Of a stretch of DNA of 40,823 nt, positions 10,501 through 20,084 are shown one piece after another. Made by a program: the position numbers and the translations under genes. Source of the DNA: Planctomycetales bacterium (GTDB taxonomy: Bacteria > Planctomycetota > Planctomycetia > Pirellulales > Pirellulaceae); assembly GCA_020426595.1 (NCBI GenBank), contig JAGQPS010000015.1:1-40823 (forward strand), written 5' to 3'. How positions within the stretch are numbered: position 1 is the stretch's first letter; the number at the start of each line of letters is the position of its first letter. The notes beneath the pieces were generated by a model. The model had not been told where the DNA came from. It saw nothing but the letters and a program-made list of their open reading frames with translations, and searched no databases.

Positions 10501-11207
10501 CGCCAATCGACTTGGCCCACGAAGGTGCGTAGCTCCTGAAGTCGCTGAGTGCATTCCTGGTAGCGAACCGCCTTGGAAGCCTGGGCCCGCACGGTACGCA
10601 AGCGATTCTCGACTTCCTCGACGATGTCCGAGAGCCGCAGGAAATTCTGTTCGACTCGAGCCAGACGACGCTGGGTCTCGATCTTCTTGACCTTGAAGCG
10701 ACTGATCCCGGCCGCTTCCTCGAAGATGGCTCGTCGGTCCTTCGGCGAGGCCTGTAGCATCCGGTCGACCTTGCCTTGCTCGATCAAGCTGTAGGCATCG
10801 GTGCCGGCTCCCGTGCCGCGAAACAGATGGCGGATATCCTTGAGGCGACAGGGCTCGCCATTGATCAGGTACTCGCCCTCGCCATCCCGATAGACCCGCC
10901 GCGTGACTCGGACCTCATCGGCATCGAATTCGAATCGCCGATCGGTGTTCTCCAGCACGATGGAGGCTTCGGCCATGCTGGCTGGCTTGCGCCCACCTCC
11001 GCCGGCTCCCTTGAAGATGACATCGGCCATGTCCTTGCCGCGGAGTCCCTTGGCGCTTTGCTCGCCCAGAACCCACTTGATGCCATCGACGATGTTCGAC
11101 TTGCCCGAACCATTGGGACCGACGACCACCGTGATTCCCGGTGGAAACTCAAACCGAGTCTTGTCGGCGAAGCTTTTGAAGCCGACGAGTTCCAAGGCCT
11201 TGAGCAT
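7572..11207 (-). CDS. smc: Chromosome segregation ATPase SMC
   Basis: SMC dimers extrude and hold DNA loops to condense and separate chromosomes. The protein is 1211 residues, the usual SMC length. The N-terminal head carries Walker A (GPNGSGKS, residues 30-37). Long coiled coils rich in Glu, Gln, Arg and Leu span about 170-510 and 670-1010, around a hinge at roughly 520-660 ([11 protein letters not shown] onward). The C-terminal head has the signature [10 protein letters not shown] near 1095 and Walker [12 protein letters not shown] near 1120. The N-terminus [17 protein letters not shown] is typical, which fixes the ATG at 11207 although its ribosome-binding site is weak. The partners scpA and scpB are not in the window. 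It faces the dab operon tail to tail with no obvious terminator between them. Confidence 0.97.
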   Translation of the reverse strand: MLKALELVGFKSFADKTRFEFPPGITVVVGPNGSGKSNIVDGIKWVLGEQSAKGLRGKDMADVIFKGAGGGGRKPASMAEASIVLENTDRRFEFDADEVRVTRRVYRDGEGEYLINGEPCRLKDIRHLFRGTGAGTDAYSLIEQGKVDRMLQASPKDRRAIFEEAAGISRFKVKKIETQRRLARVEQNFLRLSDIVEEVENRLRTVRAQASKAVRYQECTQRLQELRTFVGQVDWRRMTERETQLLDDQGSFQEALRESSARVEQAEADFQVAESRLSEIVEGAAGEESRLAAVKGRLAEQESLRKLQHSRGEELEQQIGPLRRQYHAQRRRDAELLRQLDAHEQVLIEAELTYRAASDQVESARSSIESAQAQSNELRESIELGRTELAEQKSLLAQAERTRDLLEQEGNQLQQQIDQLDARLQRWGLDQQQLAQEQQAAKAKQRSLEEEMDSRSTALAGTSAELDRATRRRDQLQEQAATLRNQYHGVEQRAAVIEELEQKLEGITAGTKQVLRAAQQNESPQFQGVVGMVADLIQVQVQQAELVDTALGEMAQAVVVEDDGLIRSVASGATVLEGRVVLLRLGRFRPPAAIRPDLAGLEGVVGRADQMVQTASGFRELATQLLGGTWIVKSLDDALRLRSERAHDVCYLTLDGQIVDVDGTVSVGPRGRGLGIVSRRSELRALKRELSDLEGRQDVIQGELIELRDRIEQKQGEVTLLRGQQQELAKGLGEQKLVLQSIAQKVERVLADIADGEQDVVQKRDRKSRIDAQHDQAGETIDDLSIRIGEGESSLGERQSELKRVEKELAGMSKRLTDAEVARAKAEQMLAHEETRAETLREERDERCTTLAETLGQCQRAESALRQAMLGQLAATTEIALAAWEHQQLHQAVKELQSERQTVNARRREALDVLERSRETQRRLEGELHKLELELGQLQLEKAKLAERLRDDYGIDISSIDVQEPEGGDTDRSEIEQEIESLRRKINAIGAVNLDALNELNELEARFSMLDAQYRDLIDSKSQLEKIIERINADSRRMFAETLEAIRANFQVLYRRSFGGGKADLVVEQDADILEAGIDIVATPPGKPEFSNSLLSGGEKALTAVALLMAIFQHRPSPFCVLDEVDAPFDEANIGRFVDVLKGFLDTTKFIIVTHSKKTMTAANTLYGVTMQESGISKRVSVRFEDVSDDGEISDEAIERSESASDDELVA

Positions 11208-11537
11208 GCGACGAATCCGACTAGTTGCAGACGACGATGTGCCCCGAAATGCTTCGCGGCGTGCGATTCATTCGGGCCGAGTGATGGAAGCTGGCTCGCC
11301 CCGTTCGGGCGATTCTCGGGCAGCCACCACAATAACCTGCGGGCCGGCCAGAGGCCAATGCGGTCGCTCCTCCGACGAGCCGCGCATCGACGGTGGATTC
11401 ACGATGGTCGAGCGGCCGCGGTGCCCGCCGGTCGTTTAGACCAGTGGCGATCGCCATCCAAGCCGAGGGCCCGGCGGACGACTCGCCATCGCGCCGTGGA
11501 CCTGGCCGCCTGAATATCCAGCCACGAAGCCCCCAGC
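11208..11537. other. Intergenic region upstream of smc
   Basis: About 330 bases separate smc from the FlgI/HEAT gene, both leftward. No reading frame is convincing; the 110-codon frame on the minus strand is arginine/proline-rich and resembles nothing known. The only structure noted is a 12-bp palindrome, TGGCGATCGCCA, at 11445-11456. The smc promoter should lie here but I cannot place it. Confidence 0.45.
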
Positions 11538-13466
11538 CTAGCGACTGAACCAACCACCGACTCGCTCGAATAGGTTGGGAGACTCCTCGGGCACGAGCTG
11601 GTCGATCGACTCGGTCGCGAGTCGTTGTCCACTGTCATTCCGCCAGTCGGGAGCCGAATCAATCGGCTCATTGAACAGGCTCGGAAGATCCGGCTGTGCC
11701 GTGGTGAGTTGTCCCGGTTCGCGATTGTAGCGCCGGTTCGGATCGGGAATCGCATGGACCGCGAGCTGGCCGGCCAGCATGCGATTGGCGTCGACTTGGC
11801 GGAACATCCGCAGCATTTCGCCATAACGCACGCCCAACGCTCCGAGCGTGAAGATCAACTCCTCGAGCTGAGTCGAGGTAGTCCGCACTTGATCGCCCGA
11901 GGGATCGTACTTGCTGACCTGTAGGCTCCCGTCGCCCATTCCTTTCACCGTCAGGCCCGTCCCGACGTACAGGAACTGATCCGACACACGTTGATCATGG
12001 CCAAAGATGACGACTTCTGGCTGCCGAACTCGCGAGAAATGGAGCGCCGGCGGCCCGCTGCTGTTGAGCGAATGGAGACGGAACTCGTTGTTGATGTTGC
12101 GGCCAGACACCGTCGGGTCGTAGGGCGAGCGAACCAGCATGGCTCGGAACGCGCCGTATCGAGTCTCGATGTCAGGATGATTGAGCAGGTGCTCGAGAGC
12201 CGCGCCCGCCTCGACGTCATCCATGCTGGCGAGGGCGGTGATCGCATGCCAGCGGAAGGTGGGAATGTTGTTGGCGATCTCCCCCAACACGCTCGCTGCT
12301 TCGCGGACGCCTTGGTAAGCGAGCCCCTCGGCGGAAAGGAATCGAACCTCCGGGTCCGGATGCGAGAGGCCTCGCAAGAGAATTGGTTGGGCATCGCGGC
12401 CGATCGCCTCGAGTCGAGCGGCGGCGGTTCCGGCGGACAGCGGGTCACCAAGCTGCTGAGCCAATTCCTCGAGCAACGGCCCGCGCATCGCGGCGGTTTC
12501 ATTGAACGACAAGTGGCGAATGACTTGCAGGTACCGACCAATGTTGTGCTGGTATTGCTTGGGAATCATCAGCTCGATGATCTTGTTGTCCTTGGGCGTC
12601 GCCACGCCAGTACGAGCACCCTCGAAGTAGGTGTCGAATCGTTCATTGATCGTACGGGCGATGCGAACCGTCGCCACGACGCTCTGCGCATCGTCGCGAA
12701 TGAAGAGCCCGATGGGGCGATTTTGGAGAGCGACTCCGCCGCCGAGGACTCGACCATGGAGCTCGAGCGTGTCGTCACCTTCCCAGAAGACACTGTCGAC
12801 CAGGATCGAACCCTTGGCCATGCTCAGCAGGTGGCCGGTCCGCACGGCGGCTCCGACGACTTCGGCCGTGGTCAAACGGGTTGAGAGCAGCGTGCCGCCA
12901 TGGAGACTCTTGGTGTCCGATCGCCTCGGCACGTAGACCTCGACGTCATACGTATCTCCTTTTTGGATTCCGGGAGGCAACAAGCCTCGCACGATCACGA
13001 GGGACGTATTGGGGTCGTTGAGCACGGCATTCGCGTCGGGAATGTCGTGGATCTTCATTTCATTGAGCAGGCGTCGGCGGAGGTCATCGGCGGGAGGCGA
13101 GGAGCCGGTTCCCGACAGATTGGTGACCAGCGAGATGCCTTCGACCTTGGCGAAGTTCGTTCCCCAGACGCCTGCGATCTCACCGATGAAGCGTGGGCGA
13201 GAGACGTCGAAATACTCTTGCTTGAAGTGCTCGGCGTCGCTTTCGTCATCCTTGCCGAAGAACGACTTGCAGCCAGCGAAGAAGGCGGCCCCAAGCGACA
13301 GAAAAGCACGCCGCGACCAAAAGAAGCCGCCGGGTGGGATGGCTCGATCGGAAAGGCCAAAATCCTCGGGCGTATGGTTGGAGCTCGAGTGGGCCGTGGC
13401 GAGTTCGCCCCCAGCGGTAGGTTGGCCGGATGATGGTTGGCTGGTCTCGGACCGACGCGCTTCCAT
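11538..13466 (-). CDS. Lipoprotein with FlgI (flagellar P-ring) domain and HEAT repeats
   Basis: I chose the ATG at 13466 (642 residues) because GAGGG lies 8 bases upstream; a longer frame begins at ATG 13541 without a good site. Residues near 50-66 read SRRAFLSLGAAFFAGC, a twin-arginine-like signal ending in a lipobox Cys, so this should be an exported lipoprotein, although the cytoplasmic stretch before the signal is unusually long. Next comes a FlgI-like region (KVEGISLVTNLSGTGSS, then VVGAAVRTGHLL and the GGVALQNRPIG stretch), as in the P-ring around the flagellar rod. It is followed by about five HEAT-type helical repeats (near 320-440) and a C-terminal domain of unknown role. True FlgI is about 370 residues, lacks HEAT repeats and is not a lipoprotein. 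No flagellar gene is adjacent, so a ring-forming or scaffolding envelope role other than the flagellum is possible. Confidence 0.75.
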   Translation of the reverse strand: MEARRSETSQPSSGQPTAGGELATAHSSSNHTPEDFGLSDRAIPPGGFFWSRRAFLSLGAAFFAGCKSFFGKDDESDAEHFKQEYFDVSRPRFIGEIAGVWGTNFAKVEGISLVTNLSGTGSSPPADDLRRRLLNEMKIHDIPDANAVLNDPNTSLVIVRGLLPPGIQKGDTYDVEVYVPRRSDTKSLHGGTLLSTRLTTAEVVGAAVRTGHLLSMAKGSILVDSVFWEGDDTLELHGRVLGGGVALQNRPIGLFIRDDAQSVVATVRIARTINERFDTYFEGARTGVATPKDNKIIELMIPKQYQHNIGRYLQVIRHLSFNETAAMRGPLLEELAQQLGDPLSAGTAAARLEAIGRDAQPILLRGLSHPDPEVRFLSAEGLAYQGVREAASVLGEIANNIPTFRWHAITALASMDDVEAGAALEHLLNHPDIETRYGAFRAMLVRSPYDPTVSGRNINNEFRLHSLNSSGPPALHFSRVRQPEVVIFGHDQRVSDQFLYVGTGLTVKGMGDGSLQVSKYDPSGDQVRTTSTQLEELIFTLGALGVRYGEMLRMFRQVDANRMLAGQLAVHAIPDPNRRYNREPGQLTTAQPDLPSLFNEPIDSAPDWRNDSGQRLATESIDQLVPEESPNLFERVGGWFSR

Positions 13467-14472
13467 GCTCATCTCCCTCAAAGTCCTCTCGAGATCGGCC
13501 CGCGACGGTTGGGTCGGGGCGGTCTTGAAAGGGCCGGGCATCCTTGCCCACGTGGCTTACGTGCGAGCCTTTCGTTCGGTCGATCAGGCCGACGAAACTA
13601 GCTCGGGTGATTCGAATGGGGGACGGTAGTGGGACTCCCCAGGAGTGTCAATATCGTTCGGTCATCCCGCGGGAACGGCGGTCGAGCGGAGCACGCCGTT
13701 GCAGGTTTATGGAGCCACGCATGGGCTTGTTGCGAATCGATACACCTTGCCGATTTACGCTGGGATGGATCGAACAGTGGCTCGAGATTCGCCGGGAGGC
13801 CATTCGACTCGAACTTGACTCCGGCATGCGGAAATACCGGGCTTTCGCACGTTTCGGTCGGATTTCTCCTGGTTGGCATCGCGCTTGCCTTAAGGGAACC
13901 GCAACGTCGGCAATCGTTGTCGACGGGCCAGCCCGTGAGGTCCTGGCGCGTTGGGGTCGTCCGTGGTTGCCCCCACAATCGCGAGTCATCGGCCGATCGG
14001 CCCAGAGTCGATCCGCCAGGAGCCTCACTTTTTTATTCATCGCACCGTTCGCCGTCGGTGGTCCCGCGTTCCCTGTGACTTACCTCAGGGTGGACGCGTA
14101 TTCCCACCCAACGAAACGTCGAACCAGCCAGATCCGCTGGGAAAGCGTTCGGGATCAGGGCGAACGGGTTATTGAACGTTCCCCAGGGGGAATGAAAAGG
14201 GATCAAAGCCGGGACAAGACGGGGGGATAGGAGAGGCGATTGAGGGTGAGAGAAGGTCGTCACATGTGGACCTCTGTGGCTCTCATATCTTCAAAAACCT
14301 CTTCCACCGCCCGTTTTCCTTGCTCACCCAAGAGCCCCCAATTACCATGAATGGAGTCCTCGCGGAGAGCCCATGTGAAGTGGCTGTTCGCGAGGCTTTT
14401 CGGCTTACCTGCTCGCATCTTCTCCATCGCGGCTTCCGCGGCGAAACGAGTCCTGTTTGGAGGTCTTCATCT
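13467..14472. other. 1-kb divergent intergenic region
   Basis: This separates the leftward FlgI/HEAT gene from the rightward DUF1598 gene; the first 75 bases could be coding if the upstream ATG at 13541 is used. Several open frames cross it on both strands, but all are Arg/Ser/Pro-rich, lack ribosome-binding sites and overlap one another, so I call none. A small palindrome, TTCCCC-A-GGGGGAA, lies near 14178-14192. The stretch is long enough to hold a small RNA or an untranslated leader, but I cannot identify one. Confidence 0.45.
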
Positions 14473-15858
14473 ATGAGCTTGCGTCGAATCGGTCTTGGTC
14501 TGATGGCTGCCTTGGCGGCTTTCGGGCTCGTGACGCAAACCAGCATGCCAGCGATGGCTCAGAACACCGGTGTTCAGCCTGCCGGTGTGGAAATCAGCCC
14601 CGAGGGTGTGCTTCGTACCCTGACGGTGGCGGATCCCACCGGAACTTTGACTCGAACCCGCATGGCGGAAGCTCGAAGTCGAGTTGATGGGGACGCGATG
14701 CGTCACAGCGAGCTCCGAAAGGTCTCGTTGGTTCGCCTCGAGGAGGCGATTCGCGAGCGAGTCGAGGCGGGACGTCCGTTGACTCCTGAAATGCTCTCGT
14801 TGGCGGGTCTCACCGAAATCCGCTACGTCTTCTATTACCCCGAGACCCAAGACATCGTCTTGGCGGGTCCGGCCGAAGGTTTCTTCGAGGACGTGACCGG
14901 TCGCACCGTGGGTATCGAGACCGGCAAGGCGACTCTGCAACTCGAGGACTTGGTCGTCGCGTTGCGGACCTTTGCTCCTGGCGAGTCTCGCTCGACCGTG
15001 ATTGCTTGCTCGATCGACCCGACCCAAGAGGGTTTGGCGGCCATGCAGCAATTCCTGGCGAACGTCAATTTCCGTGGCTTGGGTGATGCTCCTCGCATCG
15101 CCGACGGCCTCAAGCAAAGCCTCGGACTGCAAACCGTGACGCTCCAAGGCGTTCCGGGTTCGAGCCACTTCGCTCAGGTGCTCGTCGAAGCCGACTACCG
15201 CATGAAGCTCATTGGGATTGGCCTCGAGCGTCCGGCCGCGGAGATTCGCAGCTATGTGGCGATCGCCAATCCGGCCGAAGTCCGCGCCAATGCCTTGGCT
15301 CGCTGGTACTTCACTCCGAATTACGACTGCGTTCGCGTCAGCGAGGACCGCAATGCGATGGAACTCGTCGGTTCCCGCGTCCGTCTGATTGGCGAGGACG
15401 AGCGAGTCACGAACGATGGTGTTCGCGTGGCCGAAGGCCGCCGTCACAATCGAGCCAGCATCGCGTTCACCGAAGGCTTCACCAAGCAGTACGACGCCTT
15501 GGCGACGAACTCGCCGGTCTTCGCTCAATTGCGAAACTGCATGGACTTGGCCATCGCGGCGGCTTACATCCAACAACAAGACTTCTATGGACAGTCGGGT
15601 TGGAACATGGACTTGCTGCAAGACGAGTCGATCGTGAATGTCGAGCGTCTCGTTGAGCCGCAACAGGTCGAGACCGCGGTCAACGCCGTGCTGAAGGGGA
15701 ACCAATTGGTGACTCCGATCGGTGGTGGCGTTCAGATCGAAGCTCACCGAGCCATTGATCCGGCTCGCGTCCAAGTCGACCAACAAGGCGAGCTGAGCCG
15801 AGCTCAAGGTTCGGTGGATCCGGCCGCCGTCGACGTCAACCGCTGGTGGTGGGACTGA
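14473..15858 (+). CDS. Exported DUF1598-type protein of unknown function
   Basis: The 461-residue protein starts at ATG 14473, which has GGAGG 9 bases upstream; longer in-frame starts would place 69 unlikely residues before the signal peptide. Residues 1-30 (MSLRRIGLGLMAALAAFGLV, cleavage after MAMAQ or PAMA) are a Sec signal. The mature part contains a central block on rates and positions typical of the planctomycete DUF1598 family (VFYYPETQDIVLAGPAEGF near 120, ANALARWYFTPNYDCVR near 280), ending WWWD. No enzyme motif is visible. Codon use is very regular, as in well-expressed genes, and it has its own strong terminator, so I infer an abundant periplasmic or envelope protein transcribed alone. 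Function is not known to me. Confidence 0.85.
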   Translation: MSLRRIGLGLMAALAAFGLVTQTSMPAMAQNTGVQPAGVEISPEGVLRTLTVADPTGTLTRTRMAEARSRVDGDAMRHSELRKVSLVRLEEAIRERVEAGRPLTPEMLSLAGLTEIRYVFYYPETQDIVLAGPAEGFFEDVTGRTVGIETGKATLQLEDLVVALRTFAPGESRSTVIACSIDPTQEGLAAMQQFLANVNFRGLGDAPRIADGLKQSLGLQTVTLQGVPGSSHFAQVLVEADYRMKLIGIGLERPAAEIRSYVAIANPAEVRANALARWYFTPNYDCVRVSEDRNAMELVGSRVRLIGEDERVTNDGVRVAEGRRHNRASIAFTEGFTKQYDALATNSPVFAQLRNCMDLAIAAAYIQQQDFYGQSGWNMDLLQDESIVNVERLVEPQQVETAVNAVLKGNQLVTPIGGGVQIEAHRAIDPARVQVDQQGELSRAQGSVDPAAVDVNRWWWD

Positions 15859-15888
15859 GTTTCCCTCAGCGAGCTGAATTAAGAACGA

Positions 15889-15919
15889 GGCACGCGGTCA
15901 TCGACCGCGTGCCTTTTTT
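15889..15919 (+). terminator. Rho-independent terminator of the DUF1598 gene
   Basis: A perfect 11-bp stem (GGCACGCGGTC at 15889-15899, GACCGCGTGCC at 15903-15913) with a 3-nt loop is followed at once by six T residues. It lies 30 bases after the stop. Confidence 0.95.
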
Positions 15920-16194
15920 CATGCGCGGATCGTGTGATTGCTTCCTTCCCAACGACCGCATGGAACCGTGCGAGGCGATGAGAACAGCAAGAGTCGGACA
16001 GCGGAACAGTTAGGCTGGCGACGTCGTATTTCGCCGCTGAAACTCGTCAGCGAATTCTTGCGAGACGGCGATTCGGCCCGGACAATGCGACGTGTTTTTC
16101 GGTGTAAGTCGGACCCAGTCGATTGACTCCACCCGCCGCATCCGAAAGGCTGACCGAGCGATCGTAATCTCCCCACACCCCGCGCCGAGAGTCG

Positions 16195-17232
16195 ATGACC
16201 ATGTCGCATCGTTCGCCTTCGTCCGCAGTGTCTTCCCTTACTCGCCGCCACTGGCTGGGACTCACCAGCCTCGCCGCCGCCTCGTTCGCCCTGGTTCCAG
16301 GAATCGATGCGAGCGCGGACGACTCAACCTCGGCGGACGATTTCAAGATCGACACGCATCAGCACCTCTGGGACCTCTCTAAGTTCCGCTTGCCCTGGAC
16401 CGACGGCAGCGAGTTGTTGGGCAAGAGTTTTCTGCTCGACCAATACGCCGAAGCGATCGAGGGAACGGGGATTCGCCATGCCGTCTACATGGAAGTCGGC
16501 ATGGACAAGAGCCAGCAAGCCGACGAGGCTCAATGGGTCGTTGAGCTCTGCGAGGACAAATCCAATGGCACGCTCGCTGGAGTGATCGCCGGGCAGCCCT
16601 ACGAGGAAGGTTTCGAAGCCTACGTAAGACGGTTCGCGCGACACGACTGTATCAAGGGAGTAAGGCACTTGCTGCACACGGCCGATGCTCCTCCAGGCAC
16701 ATGCCGAACGGCCGAGTATCGCCGAGGCATCCAACTCTTGGGTGAACTCGGCTTGCGTTTCGACCTGTGTGTCCGGCCCCAGGAATTGGCGGACGCTTTC
16801 GCCTTGGCCGAGAGTTGCCCGGAATCTCGTTTCGTGCTCGACCATTGCGGCAATGCCGACGTCGCCGCGTTCGTGCCCGCTGGTAAGGCGTGGCGTGAGC
16901 CGGGACATGACGCGGACCAATGGCGCCGAGACATCGAGCGTCTCGCATCGCTCGACCACGTCATTTGCAAGATCAGCGGCATCATCGCGCGGGTCCAACC
17001 GTCCGCCTGGACCGCCGAGCAGCTCGCGCCGATCGTCGATCATTGTCTCGACTGTTTCGGTCCGCGGCGTGTGGTCTTCGCGAGCGATTGGCCGGTCTGC
17101 TTGAACGGCGCGAGTCTCGCCGAATGGGTCGAAGCCCTCGAGGCGATCACGGCGGGGCGAGGAGAAGAGTATCAGCGCGGTTTATTCCGCGACAATGCCC
17201 GCCGCTTTTATGAGCTTGAGATCGACCTTTAG
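16195..17232 (+). CDS. Tat-exported amidohydrolase (fuconolactonase-like, COG3618 type)
   Basis: This 345-residue protein begins with a twin-arginine-like signal (LTRRHWLGLTSLAAASFALV, residues 15-34), so it should act in the periplasm. The mature protein is an amidohydrolase TIM barrel: DTHQHLWD with H55 and H57 at the first strand, RHLLHTA, FVLDHCGN and, near the end, VVFASDWPVC with the conserved aspartate. This pattern fits the lactonase branch that includes L-fuconolactonase and 2-pyrone-4,6-dicarboxylate lactonase. A sugar-lactone substrate is a family-based guess, compatible with polysaccharide-degrading planctomycetes. The start could be the ATG at 16195 or the one two codons later (16201). 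The preceding 275 bases hold no gene. It converges with the next gene. Confidence 0.85.
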   Translation: MTMSHRSPSSAVSSLTRRHWLGLTSLAAASFALVPGIDASADDSTSADDFKIDTHQHLWDLSKFRLPWTDGSELLGKSFLLDQYAEAIEGTGIRHAVYMEVGMDKSQQADEAQWVVELCEDKSNGTLAGVIAGQPYEEGFEAYVRRFARHDCIKGVRHLLHTADAPPGTCRTAEYRRGIQLLGELGLRFDLCVRPQELADAFALAESCPESRFVLDHCGNADVAAFVPAGKAWREPGHDADQWRRDIERLASLDHVICKISGIIARVQPSAWTAEQLAPIVDHCLDCFGPRRVVFASDWPVCLNGASLAEWVEALEAITAGRGEEYQRGLFRDNARRFYELEIDL

Positions 17233-17349
17233 GCCCGCGGCGCGAATCATCCGGCGCGACTCATTCACTGGATGCAATTCGTCGGGCCCGATCCATCGCA
17301 CCGACGAAGAAGGTCACGCGCTGGCGATCGTGGAATGGAGCCAACGGAC

Positions 17350-17382
17350 GGCGCCGCGATTCATGCAACGAACCGCGGCGCC
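17350..17382. other. Inverted repeat between convergent genes
   Basis: The arms GGCGCCGCG (17350-17358) and CGCGGCGCC (17374-17382) are perfectly complementary with a 15-nt loop. The site lies between two converging stop codons, where a two-way transcription stop would be expected, but no T-run follows on either strand. Confidence 0.45.
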
Positions 17383-17397
17383 GCGCTGGCCTTTGGG

Positions 17398-19197
17398 CTA
17401 ATGGCGAGCGTAGTAGTAGGAATCGACCTTGGCTTCGAATTCCTCGCCTGGCTCAATCGTCCCTTGCCATCGAACCACGGAGTGTTGGTTGATCGCCACG
17501 CTTCCGCGGTAGTTTTCCCAATCCGCACCGTTGAATGGCATCAGTTGAACCACTCCTTCGGCTCCCGCTTCCGTCACCGTACCTGGCACGTGGCAGATGA
17601 TCTCGAAGTCGATCGCCTCTCGCTTGCGATTGGCCAAGAGGATCTCGCCTTGCTTGGCGATCTTCGCATAGTCGTAGCCATCCCAATTCAAGGCTCGTAG
17701 CTCGCGACCGGTCTCCGATTCCTCGTAAGCCCCGCGCAAGTCAACCGCGACGGTGACCGGAACCCGCACCTTGCCCCCTCGTGGCGTGTAGGTCAGCAGT
17801 TCCTGCGCCAGAGGCTGGGCCCCTTCGAGAATCATCGCGGCCCCCGTTGTCCAAGGCACGTCCGAGTTGTTCGTGAGTTCGAGGTAATGCCAAACCTCGT
17901 TGGTGGTCAGCTTGAGTGGCGACGCGGCTCCCGATTGAGTCGGAGCGGTTTCAACATCGGCCCTCGTGACCGAAATGTTCCACGAGTAGATATGTCGGCA
18001 AGGAACGGTCTGTCGCGAAATGGGAATGACCGACCGAGCTCCGCGCGCGATCTCTTGTGGATCGAGGTGAATCACGTAGAGGTCCTGAGTCCCCGCTCCG
18101 TTGAGTTCCGCCGGTACCTCGGGCAACGTGTCGTTGTTCACGATCGCGCCGCGATCCATCTCTCCGCCACGTTGCGAGAGCATGACTTGGGACCGGTTGT
18201 TGGCGAATCCATTGTTGAACATCTGCGGCGCCGCTTGCGCGAGCGTGTGTCGCATCTCGGCTTCGAGGCTAAGTGGACTCGGTGTATTGCGGAAGCGAAA
18301 ATTAGGCACGCCCACCACGAGATCGATGGCGGTCTCCTCGAGATCCTCGGCCTCGTTGAGGATCTCGGCCTGCAACGAGAGTACCGCCTCCGACGTGTCA
18401 TCCGTCAGAGCGACTCGATAGGTGGGAATCCAACGAATCCCGGATCGAAAATAGATCAAGCGAACTTCGACTTCCGCGTTGGGGCGGTCGAATTGTAGCG
18501 CCCACTGCTTGGTGTTTCGCCTGACGGCCGTGGTCCGCTCGACGTCGGTCTTCAACGCAGGACTTTGGAGCCGACGAATCTCGGATACGGACAAGGCGGT
18601 GTCGCCTAGCGGAGTCGCGATGATCACATGGGTCGCCATGCGTCGGATCGCCAACGCCGCCTCGATGACTCGGTCGTCCGGATCGGTACCGAATCTTGAT
18701 TCGGTCGTCGGTACCGCCGTCGTTGTCTCGCTACCAACGAGTCGCTTGAGCGTTCCTTGAATCAGATCACCTTGCGTGGTCGTGATCGTCACTTCTCCCT
18801 CGAGATTCGCCTCGAGCAGATCATTCAACGTCTCGCACGAAACGGATTCCTTCTTCTCGGACTCCAGGTTCACGCGGTTGGCGACCACGCTAAGTAGCTT
18901 CGCCGGGTTCTCGGCCTCACCCTCGGCGACATCGGTAACGTCCAAGGCATCAATCCAAACGGAGCCCAGCACGGCTTCGTCGGGCACCTCTTCCGAGATG
19001 ACTCGTCCCTCGGCATCGGTCTTGGCGGTGCCCTGTTTGACGAACAGGCAATAGCCATCCTTGAACACAATGACCCGTTCGGTGCGGAACTCGATGGTTC
19101 CCTCCTGGGCGTGACTCGAACGGTTGACGGAGAGCAGGGCGGCGAGGGCGAGCAGGCCACCATGAAGCATGGCCAATGGCATGGAACGGCGTGGCAT
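17398..19197 (-). CDS. Exported DUF4139-like protein of unknown function
   Basis: I chose ATG 19197 (599 residues), which has GGGAG 8 bases upstream and opens directly into a Sec signal (MPRRSMPLAMLHGGLLALAA, cleavage near SHA before QEG). An alternative start at 19296 would add 33 residues, including several Cys. The mature protein begins with a beta-rich module (RVIVFKDGYCLFVKQGTA) followed by a segment on encoded outcomes (EVTITTTQGDLIQGTLKRL) and a long beta-rich C-terminal half (RSGIRWIPTYRVAL, then LQAEILNEAEDLEETAIDLVVGVPNF near 300-325). That layout resembles the DUF4139 family, whose members assemble at the envelope; the match is by eye only. No catalytic motif is visible. It lies 209 bases downstream of bioD on the same strand and may be transcribed separately. 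Confidence 0.75.
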   Translation of the reverse strand: MPRRSMPLAMLHGGLLALAALLSVNRSSHAQEGTIEFRTERVIVFKDGYCLFVKQGTAKTDAEGRVISEEVPDEAVLGSVWIDALDVTDVAEGEAENPAKLLSVVANRVNLESEKKESVSCETLNDLLEANLEGEVTITTTQGDLIQGTLKRLVGSETTTAVPTTESRFGTDPDDRVIEAALAIRRMATHVIIATPLGDTALSVSEIRRLQSPALKTDVERTTAVRRNTKQWALQFDRPNAEVEVRLIYFRSGIRWIPTYRVALTDDTSEAVLSLQAEILNEAEDLEETAIDLVVGVPNFRFRNTPSPLSLEAEMRHTLAQAAPQMFNNGFANNRSQVMLSQRGGEMDRGAIVNNDTLPEVPAELNGAGTQDLYVIHLDPQEIARGARSVIPISRQTVPCRHIYSWNISVTRADVETAPTQSGAASPLKLTTNEVWHYLELTNNSDVPWTTGAAMILEGAQPLAQELLTYTPRGGKVRVPVTVAVDLRGAYEESETGRELRALNWDGYDYAKIAKQGEILLANRKREAIDFEIICHVPGTVTEAGAEGVVQLMPFNGADWENYRGSVAINQHSVVRWQGTIEPGEEFEAKVDSYYYARH

Positions 19198-19406
19198 ATC
19201 GTGGGCTCCCGATGCGAAGTAAGGTGCGAATCGCCCGCAAGCGACTTTTCTCGATCTTACTGACGCGACGGCCCGCTTAGCGCAACATCCGCGCAACGCT
19301 GGCGGCGAGAGACAAGCGAGAAATCACCGCCGTGTCGCATGTCGATCACGAGCCGTGGGGCCAGGCCCGCCACCGAGGGCACGCAATCGAATGGTTCCCG
19401 CGACGA

Positions 19407-20084
19407 CTAGCCCACGAGCCGATCCACGATCTCCGGGGCGAGCGAGGCCGCTTCGTATGGCAGGACTCCCAACATCCGGGCGCCGATTTTCCGCGTGAGA
19501 AAATCAACATGCGTTTCGGAGTCCGCTGGATCGCGCGGATGGGGTTGACTGAGGACCACGCCAGCGATCGGCAGGTCGGGGCCATGGAGCTCGGCGGCCG
19601 CCAGCGCCATGAGGACTTGATTCATCGCACCTAAGCGATCGGGAGCGACCAAGAGCAAGGGGAGCTTGAGTCGAACAGCCAGATCGATGACCAGCAGCGT
19701 GGGCGTGATCGGGGAACAAAGGCCTCCGGCTCCCTCCACCAGCAGCCAATCCACCGCGTCGGAGTAAACCGACATGCCCGAGATAAGAAGCCGCTCGTCG
19801 ACCGTCCTTCCCTCTTGCCGAGCCGCCAGGTAGGGAGCGAGCGGAGCGGCGAAATGCTGGGGGCAGACCCGATCCAGAGACCCCGACTCGCCAGCCGCGC
19901 GCCACAACTGGAAGGCGTCGGTGGTTCGCGGGTCATCTCCCCAACCCGTCTCCACCGGTTTATAGACTCCGACCCGGTCGCCTCGCTCGGTGAGGGCGGC
20001 CGCGAGGCGAACTCCGAATCGTGTCTTGCCGACCGAGGTGTCGGTCCCCACGATGAACCATCCGCGAGGTCTCTTTTCATCCAT
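19407..20084 (-). CDS. bioD: Dethiobiotin synthetase
   Basis: BioD closes the ureido ring of biotin by carboxylating 7,8-diaminopelargonate with CO2 and ATP, the penultimate step of biotin synthesis, in the cytoplasm. The 225-residue length is typical. The P-loop GTDTSVGKT (residues 13-21), the substrate motif YKPVETG and the metal/nucleotide loop VEGAGGLCSPI are all present. No other bio gene is in the window, so it appears as a stand-alone locus. It is divergent from aguB; the 141 bases between them should hold both promoters. BioD uses CO2/bicarbonate, but its distance from the dab operon gives no reason to link them. Confidence 0.95.
   Translation of the reverse strand: MDEKRPRGWFIVGTDTSVGKTRFGVRLAAALTERGDRVGVYKPVETGWGDDPRTTDAFQLWRAAGESGSLDRVCPQHFAAPLAPYLAARQEGRTVDERLLISGMSVYSDAVDWLLVEGAGGLCSPITPTLLVIDLAVRLKLPLLLVAPDRLGAMNQVLMALAAAELHGPDLPIAGVVLSQPHPRDPADSETHVDFLTRKIGARMLGVLPYEAASLAPEIVDRLVG

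Noticed and set aside
11221-11553. 110-codon frame upstream of smc
   Set aside because: Composition is low-quality (Arg, Gly, Pro), it overlaps the neighbouring gene, and nothing about it is recognisable.
12330-12360. Possible tRNA T-arm (AGGTTCGATTCC on the minus strand)
   Set aside because: It lies inside the HEAT repeats of the FlgI/HEAT gene, encodes a sensible stretch (EVRFLSAEG), and no acceptor stem or anticodon arm can be paired around it.
13544-14230. 228-codon open frame on the plus strand
   Set aside because: It is Arg/Ser/Pro-rich with no motif, overlaps other open frames on both strands and has no ribosome-binding site. GC-rich DNA produces such frames by chance.
14266-14472. 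Upstream extension of the DUF1598 frame
   Set aside because: It would place 69 residues before a clear signal peptide; GGAGG is next to ATG 14473.
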